Origin: Noviherbaspirillum sp. UKPF54
GTDB taxonomy: Bacteria; Pseudomonadota; Gammaproteobacteria; Burkholderiales; Burkholderiaceae_D
Reading direction: 5' to 3'
NCBI RefSeq assembly: GCF_007874125.1
Contig: NZ_CP040128.1
Span: forward strand, 4,030,001 to 4,094,000
DNA: 64,000 nt
The position numbers and the translations under genes are program-made. Below the pieces are notes generated by a model. It saw only the letters and a program-made list of their open reading frames with translations, was not told where the DNA came from and ran no database searches. This document shows positions 56,720 through 64,000 of this stretch, piece after piece; position 1 is the stretch's first letter, and the number at the start of each line of letters is the position of its first letter.

Positions 56720-57816
56720 TGCAGCTCCCGCCGTAGGCTGAACCGGTAGCGGCGCAACCGCGGGCGCAGGTGCTTGGAGAACCGGCGGAAGTCCACCGAT
56801 GAAAAATCCTCATTACCGAAACGCTCCAGAAATACGCGCGCACGCCGCTCGTCGAGCAGCAGGAACAGCTGTGGCCGCAACTGCAATCCTTCGCTTCTGA
56901 AATCCCGGCCATGGTGATAGTCGTACAACATCACGAGGCCGAACGCGCCGGCGGCAAAATGGCCGCCCGCCAATGCCGAGATGCGACCGTCCAGGCGCGC
57001 CTGCAGCACCTCCGGTGAGTTGTTGATAGCGGAAAACAGGAGGTCTTGGCCCGCTGTACGCCCGTCAGCTTCAGCAGCCTCCATCGCGCCATAAGCCATC
57101 AGGTCGCTCGCCGCCCAGAATGCATTCAACTGTGGATAGCGCAGCATCAGCGCCTGCGCCTGTTCCCGCGCGCGGGCGCGGTCCCAGTTGCCATATACGA
57201 CTTGTTCCAGCACTACCGACGAATCGCCTGCGAATGCCCGGACAGCGCCGGCCAGACGCTGGGTCGCCGTCGGCGTCGCCTTGTCGCCGGCGATCGCCGC
57301 CACATGCACTTTGCCGTCGCTGGCAACCACACCCAGCCTGCGCGCCTGCTGCACCAGCTCCAAAGCACTCAAGCGCCCGGCTTCGGCGGCACTCGGCGTG
57401 AGCGAGCCGATCCAGTTGCGGTACTTTTGGCGCGGCTGGCCGAATTCCGCCACCTGCGCGCCCTCGAAGGTGCTGAACGTCACCAGTGTCTTGATGCCCG
57501 CCCGGTCGGCCAGCTTCAGCATTTCGCCGCCGGCCAGCTTTTCGTTGACGATCATGAGGTAATTCGGCTTGCGGCGGCGCTGCGTCACCTGCTGGACCAG
57601 CTCGATCATTTTCAGATGATCTCGCTCCGCATACAGCACCTCCAGCTCAATCCCAAGCTGCTGCGCCGCCGGCTGCATGAAGCGCGTGACGCTGCGCCAG
57701 AACGGTTCGTCCGACCGGCCCGGATTAATGAAGACAACGCTGAAAGCGGATGCCCATAACAACGGGCTTGCCAGGCCCAACAGCAATCCGACGCAGGCAG
57801 TAATCTGTCGGCGCAT
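56716..57816 (-). CDS. Periplasmic sugar-type binding protein paired with diguanylate cyclase
   Basis: This is a 366-residue exported protein (signal peptide ending in LLWASA) of the Peripla_BP_4 / LuxP-like family. It has FSVVFINPGRSDEPFWRSVTRFMQPAAQQLGIELEVLYAERDHLKMIELVQQ, then NYLMIVNEKLAGGEMLKLADRAGIKTLV and PQLNAFWAASDLMAYGAMEAAEADGR. No ABC permease or ATPase is adjacent. The gene overlaps the GGDEF gene by 4 bases on the same strand, so the two are translationally coupled. This suggests a sensory rather than transport role, similar in logic to LuxP with LuxQ. The ligand is unknown. Confidence 0.85.
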   Translation of the reverse strand: MRRQITACVGLLLGLASPLLWASAFSVVFINPGRSDEPFWRSVTRFMQPAAQQLGIELEVLYAERDHLKMIELVQQVTQRRRKPNYLMIVNEKLAGGEMLKLADRAGIKTLVTFSTFEGAQVAEFGQPRQKYRNWIGSLTPSAAEAGRLSALELVQQARRLGVVASDGKVHVAAIAGDKATPTATQRLAGAVRAFAGDSSVVLEQVVYGNWDRARAREQAQALMLRYPQLNAFWAASDLMAYGAMEAAEADGRTAGQDLLFSAINNSPEVLQARLDGRISALAGGHFAAGAFGLVMLYDYHHGRDFRSEGLQLRPQLFLLLDERRARVFLERFGNEDFSSVDFRRFSKHLRPRLRRYRFSLRRELQ

Positions 57817-58011
57817 GCCATGCTCCTCTTCGCCCGCTGAATGCGAACGGCAGGAAATTGCTTTTTGTTAAATTAAACAAAGAATTGCCACTATAGCGAT
57901 AGGGTTTTTCAAGCTGAAGCGTTTTTCGCGGTTTTGCTCAAAAGCATCGAGTTTTCGTGATCTGGATCAGCAGCAGGTCGGCGATAATGGCGGATTCATG
58001 AAAGAGATGCC

Positions 58012-59100
58012 ATGACCGCCAAATTCGCTCCCCTCCAGAACGACACTTTCCTGCGCGCCTTGCTGCGCCAGCCGACCGAGTACACGCCGCTGTGGCTGAT
58101 GCGCCAGGCAGGACGCTACCTGCCCGAATACTGCGCCACCCGCCGTCGCGCCGGCTCTTTCCTGGGCCTGGCCAAGAGCCCGGACTTCGCCACCGAAGTC
58201 ACGCTGCAACCGCTGGATCGCTACGCGCTGGACGCCGCCATCCTGTTTTCCGACATCCTGACCGTGCCCGACGCCATGGGCTTGGGCCTGTATTTCGCCG
58301 AAGGCGAAGGCCCGAAATTCGAGCGCCCGCTGCGCGACGAGAAGGCGGTCATGGCGCTGCAGGCGCCGCCGCCGGGCGCGCTGCAATACGTGTTCGACGC
58401 CGTCACCCAGATCCGCACCGAATTGAATGGCCGGGTGCCGCTGATCGGTTTTTCCGGCAGCCCGTGGACGCTGGCCTGCTACATGGTCGAAGGCGGCGGC
58501 TCGGACGACTTCCGCACCGTGAAAACCATGCTGTACAACCGTCCCGACCTGATGCACCACATCCTCAAGACCAATGCGCAAGCGGTGGCGGCTTACCTGA
58601 ATGCGCAGATCGAGGCAGGCGCGCAGGCGGTGATGATCTTCGACACCTGGGGCGGGGCGCTGGCCGACGGCATTTATCAACAGTTTTCGCTGGCCTACAT
58701 GCGCGAGGTGGTGGCGCAACTGAAACGCGAGCATGACGGCGTCAAGATCCCGGCGATCGTGTTCACCAAGGGCGGCGGCTTGTGGCTGGAGGAAATCGCC
58801 GGCATCGGCGCCGACGCGGTGGGGCTGGACTGGACGGTGAACCTGGGGCAGGCGCGGGCGAAAGTCGGGCACAAGGTGGCGCTGCAGGGCAACCTCGATC
58901 CGAACGTGCTGTTTGCCGGCCCCGAGCAGATCCGGGCGCAAGTGCGCAGGCTGCTGGAATCGTTCGGCCAGCCGCAGGCCGGTGCCGGGCACGTGTTCAA
59001 CCTCGGCCATGGCATTTCGCAATTCACCCCGCCGGAAGCAGTCGCCGTGCTGGTCGATGCCGTGCACCAGATGAGCCGGGAAATGCGTGCGTCCACCTGA
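58012..59100 (+). CDS. hemE: Uroporphyrinogen decarboxylase
   Basis: This 362-residue enzyme removes four carboxyl groups from uroporphyrinogen III to give coproporphyrinogen III in haem synthesis. The N-terminal signature is [16 protein letters not shown], followed by [41 protein letters not shown] (conserved Asp) and the later [19 protein letters not shown]. Cofactor-free TIM barrel; the length fits. Start 58012 follows GAAAGAG. The gene is next to a DnaA-box-rich gap and priA; in alphaproteobacteria such as Caulobacter the origin also borders hemE. Confidence 0.96.
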   Translation: MTAKFAPLQNDTFLRALLRQPTEYTPLWLMRQAGRYLPEYCATRRRAGSFLGLAKSPDFATEVTLQPLDRYALDAAILFSDILTVPDAMGLGLYFAEGEGPKFERPLRDEKAVMALQAPPPGALQYVFDAVTQIRTELNGRVPLIGFSGSPWTLACYMVEGGGSDDFRTVKTMLYNRPDLMHHILKTNAQAVAAYLNAQIEAGAQAVMIFDTWGGALADGIYQQFSLAYMREVVAQLKREHDGVKIPAIVFTKGGGLWLEEIAGIGADAVGLDWTVNLGQARAKVGHKVALQGNLDPNVLFAGPEQIRAQVRRLLESFGQPQAGAGHVFNLGHGISQFTPPEAVAVLVDAVHQMSREMRAST

Positions 59101-59254
59101 TGCCAAGTGGTTACTGCCCGCATGCAAAATGTGTCTTCGGGTGAACAGAAACGGACCAACTTAAAGTGGTTTATTCACAGAGATGCGCTTGTGCATTGCA
59201 GCACGAAAATTTATTTTTATCTACTTTTCCAGCCCGCATTCGATTTATAACTCG

Positions 59255-59379
59255 TTGATTTCAAACGACTTAATTTTTGCTTTTCAATTTAGCATTTTAT
59301 CGAAACCCGCATAAAACCTGGGTTCGCGGGCTGTCAAGAGGGGCTTGTCCACAAAGTTATCCACAGAGTTTGTGGATAG
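59255..59379 (+). repeat. Direct repeat copy 1 with three DnaA boxes
   Basis: This 125-base unit recurs at 59706-59830 with an offset of 451 bases and no net gap. The last 51 bases (59329-59379) are identical in both copies and hold TTGTCCACA, TTATCCACA and inverted TGTGGATAG within 35 bases. The upstream 74 bases are AT-rich and diverged, sharing TTGATTT, GCTTTTCAA and AAACCCGCAT blocks. Confidence 0.85.
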
Positions 59380-59469
59380 TTAAAAAAGCGCTTATGAAAC
59401 GGGTAGTTAGATCACTTTCTGAAAAAACGCATTAAGTTTTCAATCCGTCTATTTCATTCCCTTGATGCA

Positions 59470-59643
59470 ATGCCCTCTCTTGACACGCTTCGCAATGTCA
59501 AGGGAGAAAAAGTAGCGGTGCAATTTGTTGACGAAGATGTAAGCGGTTTTGCCCACATCAATGTGCGCGAAGTCAGAGCGCCGGAACTAAAAGACGCCAC
59601 GCCGACACAACTTATTCACACCAACAACTTGCATAGAATCTAA
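59470..59643 (+). CDS. Possible 57-residue protein between DnaA-box repeats
   Basis: An open frame of 57 codons (MPSLDTLRNVKGEKVAVQFV through NNLHRI) starts at ATG 59470 and ends TAA 59643. Third positions are not strongly GC-biased, and no Shine-Dalgarno is visible. The local base composition is slightly less AT-rich than the rest of the gap, as for a gene or gene remnant. It does not resemble a known family. It may be a chance frame; it overlaps one degenerate DnaA box. Confidence 0.22.
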   Translation: MPSLDTLRNVKGEKVAVQFVDEDVSGFAHINVREVRAPELKDATPTQLIHTNNLHRI

Positions 59644-59705
59644 AGAGATGCAACAAATTTTTTCCGCGAAATATTTTTTTGCCATCAAGGCGATTTTTTA
59701 AGTCA

Positions 59706-59830
59706 TTGATTTGAAAAGTAATTTTTCCTGCTTTTCAAATGGGCAATTTGTTAAAACCCGCATGAACGCTGGTGTTTCTGGCTGTCAAGAGGGGCTTGTC
59801 CACAAAGTTATCCACAGAGTTTGTGGATAG
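59706..59830 (+). repeat. Direct repeat copy 2 with three DnaA boxes
   Basis: This is the second copy of the 125-base unit, ending 63 bases before priA. The 51-base core 59780-59830 is identical to 59329-59379. Complete identity of the cores against divergence of the flanks implies selection on, or recent conversion of, the DnaA-box cluster. Confidence 0.85.
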
Positions 59831-59893
59831 CTGGAAAAATCCTTACAAATCTAGGATTTATCCGAATTTTTCAATCATTACATTACGCCGTTT

Positions 59894-61915
59894 GTGACCC
59901 ATCGCATTCTTCGCATCGTGCTCGACACCCCGCTGGACCGCTGGTTTGACTATCGCTGGACTGGCGAAGGCGAACCGCAGGCCGGCCAGCTGGCCCTGGT
60001 GCCGTTCGGCCAGCGCAAGGTGGTCGGCCTGATCGTCGGCGTCGAAGACCAGACCGAAGTCCCCGCCGACAAGCTCAAGGATGCGATCGCCGTGCGCAGC
60101 CAGCTCGCGCCGTTGTCGCCCGAATGGCTGGCACTGTGCGCTTTCGCGGCCGACTATTATCAGCGTCCGCTGGGCGAGGTCGCCGTGCCGGGCCTGCCGA
60201 AAAACCTGCGCGCGGAAAAGACGATTTCGCTGGACCGCGCGCTGAAAAAGATCGGGCAAGCCGAGCGCACGAACGATCCGGCGCCGCGCGCCATGCCTGT
60301 GCTGAATGACGCGCAGCGCGCCGCCGCCGATGCCATCGCCGGCGCCCAAGGATTCGCGCCGACCCTGCTGTATGGCGTGACCGGCAGCGGCAAGACCGAA
60401 GTGTATTTGCATGCCGCCGCGCAGGTCCTGGCGCAGGACGGGCAGGGCGCGGCGCAAGTGCTGATCCTGATCCCCGAAATCAATCTCACGCCTCAGCTCG
60501 AAAGCAATGTGCGCGCGCGCTTTCCCGGCGTGGCCGTGGCCACGCTGCACAGCGGCCTGGCCGAAGGCGAGCGCTTGAAGCACTGGCTGCTGGCCCATCA
60601 GGGGCAGGCACGCATCGTCCTCGGCACGCGGCTGGCGATCCTGGCGTCGCTGCCGCACCTGAAGCTGATCATCGTCGACGAAGAGCACGACCCGTCGTAC
60701 AAGCAGCAGGAAGGCTTGCGCTATTCGGCGCGCGACCTGGCGGTGTGGCGCGCGCGCCAGCTCGGCATTCCGATCGTGCTGGGCTCGGCCACGCCGTCGC
60801 TGGAAACCTGGCACCATGCGCAGTCCGGCCGCTACCGCAAGCTGGAGCTGCGCGAGCGCGCCGTGCGCGACGCGGTGCTGCCGCGCGTGCGCTTAATCGA
60901 CATGGAGCGCGACAAGCCGGCCGAGGGGCTGACCTCGACCCTGATATCGGCCGTGAAGCTGCGCCTGGAACGCGGCGAGCAGTCGCTGCTGTTTCTGAAC
61001 CGGCGCGGCTACGCGCCGGTGCTCGCCTGCGACGCCTGCGGCTGGATCGGCAACTGCCCGCGCTGCACCGCCTTCATGGTGCTGCACAAGCCCGAGCACC
61101 GCATGCGCTGCCACCACTGCAGCCTGGAGCAGCGCATTCCAAAGCATTGCCCGACCTGCGGCAATATCGATTTGCAGCCGCTCGGGCGCGGCACCCAGCG
61201 CGTCGAGGAGGGCTTGCAGCGCCTGTTTCCGCAGGCGCGCCTGTTGCGCATCGACGCCGATTCCACGCGCTTAAAGGGTAGCGCGCAAGCGGCCTTCGAG
61301 GCGGTGCACCGGGGCGACGTCGACATCCTGATCGGCACGCAGATGGTGGCCAAGGGGCACGACTTCCGCAACCTCACGCTGGTCGGCGTGCTCAATCCCG
61401 ACACCGCCCTGTTTTCGCACGATTACCGCGCGTCCGAGCGGCTGTTCGCCCAGCTGATGCAGGTGGCCGGCCGCGCCGGGCGCGCTGCGCAAAAGGAGGG
61501 CGGCAACGCCAGCGAAGTGCTGGTGCAGACGCGCTATCCGCAGCATCCGCTGTATGGCGCGGTGATGGCGCACGACTATGACCGCTTCGCTTCCGGCTTG
61601 CTGGAGGAGCGCGCGCAGGCCGGATTGCCGCCCTTCCTGTACCAGGCGCTGCTGCGCGCCGAGGCGCGGGAACTGCAGACCGCGCTCGACTTTTTGCAGC
61701 AGGCGGCCGAGTGCGTCGCGCATCCGGGCATCACGATCAACGACCCGATCCCGATGACGATGACGCGTGTGGCCAACGTCGACCGTGCCCAGCTGCTGGT
61801 GGAGTCGGCGTCGCGTCCGGCGCTGCAGGCGTTCCTGAAGGTATGGCTGGCGACGCTGCGCGAGAGCAGGACGCGCGTGAAATGGTCGCTGGAAGTCGAT
61901 CCGGTCGATATTTGA
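59894..61915 (+). CDS. priA: Primosomal protein N' (replication restart helicase PriA)
   Basis: This 673-residue DEAH helicase reloads the replisome at stalled forks. The N-terminal DNA-binding part starts LDTPLDRWFDYRW. Walker A is LLYGVTGSGKTEVYLHAA (about residues 155-170), Walker B is LIIVDEEHDPSYKQQEGLRYSARD. The zinc module has the paired motifs CDACGWIGNCPRC, CHHCSLEQRIPKHCPTC. Later motifs are LIGTQMVAKGHDFRNLTLVGVL and QVAGRAGRA. The start is GTG 59894; no in-frame ATG precedes it and no clear Shine-Dalgarno is seen. It is somewhat shorter than E. coli PriA (732). It lies directly downstream of the DnaA-box repeats. Confidence 0.95.
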   Translation: MTHRILRIVLDTPLDRWFDYRWTGEGEPQAGQLALVPFGQRKVVGLIVGVEDQTEVPADKLKDAIAVRSQLAPLSPEWLALCAFAADYYQRPLGEVAVPGLPKNLRAEKTISLDRALKKIGQAERTNDPAPRAMPVLNDAQRAAADAIAGAQGFAPTLLYGVTGSGKTEVYLHAAAQVLAQDGQGAAQVLILIPEINLTPQLESNVRARFPGVAVATLHSGLAEGERLKHWLLAHQGQARIVLGTRLAILASLPHLKLIIVDEEHDPSYKQQEGLRYSARDLAVWRARQLGIPIVLGSATPSLETWHHAQSGRYRKLELRERAVRDAVLPRVRLIDMERDKPAEGLTSTLISAVKLRLERGEQSLLFLNRRGYAPVLACDACGWIGNCPRCTAFMVLHKPEHRMRCHHCSLEQRIPKHCPTCGNIDLQPLGRGTQRVEEGLQRLFPQARLLRIDADSTRLKGSAQAAFEAVHRGDVDILIGTQMVAKGHDFRNLTLVGVLNPDTALFSHDYRASERLFAQLMQVAGRAGRAAQKEGGNASEVLVQTRYPQHPLYGAVMAHDYDRFASGLLEERAQAGLPPFLYQALLRAEARELQTALDFLQQAAECVAHPGITINDPIPMTMTRVANVDRAQLLVESASRPALQAFLKVWLATLRESRTRVKWSLEVDPVDI

Positions 61916-62046
61916 TCGGCGTTCGATCTGGCAAGCGGCGCCGACCGCGCTTGCCGGGCGCCTCAGACACGCTCTGAAACTTTAAGCAGCCGCAACGCCG
62001 CATCTGCCTGATGTCCTACAGTGAGTGCATCCGAGGGGTGAGCACG

Positions 62047-62649
62047 ATGCGATACCTATTTCTTCTTCCCGCATGGTTCCTGTCGTCTACTGTCATCGCC
62101 GCGCCGGCGCAGGGCGATTTCAGTGGCGTATGGACGGCCCTGGTTTGTCCTTCCGGCGTCAGGAATGACCCGGCCAGGTGCGGCCATTTCGTTCTCGAAC
62201 TGTTCCAGAAGCAGGACCGGCTGTGCGGTTCGCACCTGGTCGCCACCGCCGGCGCGGCACAGATGGAAGATGGCGGAGGAGGTGCTGGAGGCGGTCCCAC
62301 GCTGACCGGCACTGTCGCCGCCGATAAGGCGAGCGTGACCGTGGCCGGCAACCGGGTCGCATCGCCGGCCGGCGTGCCAGCCGAGCTGACGCTCGGGCGC
62401 GGTACGCTGCAATGGCACCGGCTCGACAAGCCCGGCAGAAACGACTTGCTGCCAGTGAATGCGCGCCTGACCAAATCGCGCGCCAAGACCTTGCTCAACC
62501 CTGTCTTTGCGCAACAACTGGCCGCCGCCTGCTCGATGATTTCCCTCCAGCCCAGCGATAAGGAGGGAACGCCGGCCACGACGCCGCCGCACCAGCAATT
62601 GCATCCGGGACAAAAAACCGGGTTGGCGGAAAACGACCGCCGCGACTGA
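62047..62649 (+). CDS. Exported hypothetical protein
   Basis: This is a 200-residue protein with a signal peptide (MRYLFLLPAWFLSSTVIAA). The mature part begins with GDFSGVWTALVCPSGVRNDPARCGHFVLELFQKQDRLCGSHLVATAGAAQMEDGGG, where three cysteines are present, and includes a Gly-rich loop. The pattern resembles small exported lipocalin-like or beta-sandwich proteins (GDFSGxW), but the family was not recognised. A repetitive C-terminal tail (TPPHQQLHPGQKTGLAENDRRD) is probably disordered. ATG 62047 follows GAGGGGTGAG; the open frame extends 12 codons upstream without an RBS. It is not clearly in an operon with its neighbours. Confidence 0.7.
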   Translation: MRYLFLLPAWFLSSTVIAAPAQGDFSGVWTALVCPSGVRNDPARCGHFVLELFQKQDRLCGSHLVATAGAAQMEDGGGGAGGGPTLTGTVAADKASVTVAGNRVASPAGVPAELTLGRGTLQWHRLDKPGRNDLLPVNARLTKSRAKTLLNPVFAQQLAAACSMISLQPSDKEGTPATTPPHQQLHPGQKTGLAENDRRD

Positions 62650-62744
62650 CGGCCTGCCACTTGCAGGACTGTTGCAGAAACTAAGCGCGCCTGTCCGCGT
62701 CGAATGAAACACAAGTCTCGTTTCCATTCGGCATAGGAGGCTGC

Positions 62745-64000
62745 TTGCGCGAATCGCTTTCCGATCATTCCACTGCCGCTGTCCTGCAACCGGGACGCAA
62801 TTGCTGGCGCATCGAGCGCGCCCGGCGCTTTTCCATGCTGGTCGACGCGGATGCCTATTTTTGCGCGGTGCGCGCCGCCATCCGCCGCGCCCGCCATAGC
62901 ATCTTCATCCTGAGCTGGGATATCGACAGCCGCGTATGGCTGGTGCCGCACGGCGCCAATGACGGCTGTCCCGAACCGCTCGGCGATTTTCTGCACGCCA
63001 TCGTCGCCGCGCGCCCCGACCTGCATGCCTACGTCCTCAACTGGGACTTCGCGATGCTGTATGCGCTGGAACGCGAATGGTTGCCGGTCTATAAGCTGGA
63101 CTGGCGCACGCACCGGCGCCTCGAATTCAAGATGGACGGGCAGCATCCGATCGGCGGCTCGCACCATCAGAAAGTGGTGGTGATCGACGACAGCGTGGCC
63201 TTCGTCGGCGGCCTCGACCTGACGCGCAGCCGCTGGGACACGCCGGAACACGCCTGCCGCGAACCGCGCCGGCGCGACAGCGACGGCCGGCCGCATGCGC
63301 CGTTCCACGACGTGCAGGCATTGGTCGACGGCGCCGCCGCGCGCGCCCTGGGCGAACTGGCGCGTGCCCGTTGGCGCGCCGCGACCGGCCACGAGCCGGT
63401 GGCGCCGCGCGAGGTGATGCCGGATGCGGCGCACGATCCCTGGCCGGCGCAGGTCGTGCCGGACTTGACCGACATCGACGTGGCCATCGCGCGCACCGAG
63501 CCGGCATTCGAGGGCCGTCCCGGCGTGCATGAAGTGCGGCAGCTGCATCTGGATGCGATTGCCGCCGCGCGCCGCAGCCTGTTTTTCGAAAACCAGTACT
63601 TCACCTCCGGCATGATCGCCGATGCGCTCGCCGCCCGCCTGGCCGAACCGGACGGGCCGGAAGTGCTGATCGTGTCGCCCCAGACCCAGAGCGGCTGGCT
63701 CGAGCAGGTGACGATGGGGGTGCTGCGCGCGCGCGTGCACCGCCGCCTGCGGCAGGCCGACCGCCATGGCCGCTACCGCATGGCCTGCCCGCAGATTCCC
63801 GGCCTGCGCGAGCAGTGCCTGAACGTGCACAGCAAGGTGTTCGCGATCGACGACGATCTGTTCTGCATCGGGTCGGCCAATCTCTCCAACCGGTCGATGG
63901 CGCTTGATACCGAATGCAACCTCGTCATCGAGGCGAGCGGCGACGGGCCGCAGCGGGACCGCATTCGCGCCGCCATTACCCATTTGCGCAACCGCCTGCT
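62745..64000 (+). CDS. Phospholipase D-family protein, N-terminal part (runs off the window)
   Basis: The first 418 residues of a PLD-superfamily protein are present; the frame is still open at base 64000. It has both HKD half-sites: SHHQKVVVIDDSVAFVGGLDLT (about residues 145-165) and NVHSKVFAIDDDLFCIGSANLSNRS (about 360-385). The N-terminus contains ARHSIFILSWDIDSR. Such proteins hydrolyse or transfer phosphatidyl groups (cardiolipin synthase and relatives); in many proteobacteria a C-terminal DedA/VTT membrane domain or endonuclease-like domain follows, which cannot be checked here. The best start is TTG 62745, 6 bases after AGGAGG; the first in-frame ATG is 30 codons later, inside the conserved domain. 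Confidence 0.85.
   Translation, partial: MRESLSDHSTAAVLQPGRNCWRIERARRFSMLVDADAYFCAVRAAIRRARHSIFILSWDIDSRVWLVPHGANDGCPEPLGDFLHAIVAARPDLHAYVLNWDFAMLYALEREWLPVYKLDWRTHRRLEFKMDGQHPIGGSHHQKVVVIDDSVAFVGGLDLTRSRWDTPEHACREPRRRDSDGRPHAPFHDVQALVDGAAARALGELARARWRAATGHEPVAPREVMPDAAHDPWPAQVVPDLTDIDVAIARTEPAFEGRPGVHEVRQLHLDAIAAARRSLFFENQYFTSGMIADALAARLAEPDGPEVLIVSPQTQSGWLEQVTMGVLRARVHRRLRQADRHGRYRMACPQIPGLREQCLNVHSKVFAIDDDLFCIGSANLSNRSMALDTECNLVIEASGDGPQRDRIRAAITHLRNRL

Larger units (their letters stand above)
59101..59893. other. AT-rich hemE-priA gap with DnaA-box clusters
   Basis: This 793-base gap is much more AT-rich than the window. It contains two exact TTATCCACA boxes (59357-59365, 59808-59816), two TTGTCCACA (59345-59353, 59796-59804), two TGTGGATAG (59371-59379, 59822-59830) and two TTATTCACA (59171-59179, 59612-59620). 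The first six lie in two identical direct repeats. Long A/T runs occur at 59205-59320 and 59640-59760. A CTTGACA/TGTCAAG inverted repeat lies around 59479-59503. It could be an origin, a DnaA-titration site or a DnaA-controlled promoter region for priA. Only a 57-codon frame is possible as a gene. Confidence 0.65.

Noticed and set aside
57957..57970. GTGATCTGGATCAG as an FNR box for hemE
   Set aside because: It matches 8 of 10 defined bases but ends about 40 bases before the start codon, leaving no room for a promoter placed at the usual -41.5 distance.
61930..61955. GGCAAGCG / CGCTTGCC hairpin after priA as a terminator
   Set aside because: The 8-pair stem is real but is not followed by T residues, and its loop is GC-rich; termination cannot be claimed.

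Overview
The window looks like a high-GC betaproteobacterial chromosome, most likely Burkholderiales and probably Oxalobacteraceae. The basis is the conserved block mnmG-rsmG-(lysE)-parA-parB-atpIBEFHAGDC followed by hemE and priA, the consensus parS sites, and codon use rich in G/C third positions. The taxonomic placement is inferred from gene order and protein style; no database was searched. No rRNA, tRNA, CRISPR array, insertion sequence or prophage was found.

Left part (1-14 kb). Two tandem alkaline phosphatase genes (the first cut by the window edge) are followed by a metal-handling island: a CusF-like copper protein, a DUF411 protein, a stand-alone DsbD-alpha domain, a 58-residue membrane protein, a His/Cys-rich exported protein, a four-gene RND heavy-metal efflux operon (outer-membrane channel, accessory protein, adaptor, pump), a periplasmic protein and a cytosolic Csp-type copper-storage protein. 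Next to it lies a GGDEF-EAL protein whose membrane sensor is an ethylene-receptor-type domain that keeps the copper and ethylene ligand residues at exact plant ETR1 spacing.

Middle part (14-41 kb). This part is metabolic and regulatory: an ABC_sub_bind-type binding protein, an Lrp-family regulator divergent from a 1226-residue PutA, a second large GGDEF-EAL protein, an ArsR-type regulator with a perfect palindromic operator next to NIPSNAP and monooxygenase genes, an AsmA-like protein, and MTA/SAH nucleosidase. After these come a LysR regulator and mmsA, nitronate monooxygenase, a GMC oxidoreductase, an Rrf2-like regulator, a complete branched-chain-amino-acid-type ABC transporter (livGF, binding protein, livHM) and an iron-containing alcohol dehydrogenase. 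The LysR-mmsA pair is bracketed by two inverted copies of a roughly 60-bp module (DnaA box, 13-nt spacer, GTTAAC, CTA trinucleotides, TATATA) that resembles the unwinding core of a bacterial replication origin.

Right part (40-64 kb). Two perfect 16-bp parS sites flank an unknown membrane-anchored protein just before mnmG-rsmG-lysE-parA-parB. The complete F1Fo ATP synthase operon follows, with a good sigma-70 promoter in front and a UUCG-loop terminator behind. Then come a CoA-binding protein, an SGNH hydrolase, a periplasmic binding protein overlapping a diguanylate cyclase gene, hemE, a 793-bp AT-rich gap with two identical 51-bp direct repeats full of DnaA boxes, priA, an exported protein of unknown function, and the start of a phospholipase D-family gene that leaves the window.

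Taken together, the parS sites, parAB and the two DnaA-box regions suggest that the window lies close to the chromosomal replication origin. Genes from 30 kb rightward are almost all on the + strand, which favours an origin to their left (the 27-30 kb module) over the hemE-priA gap.
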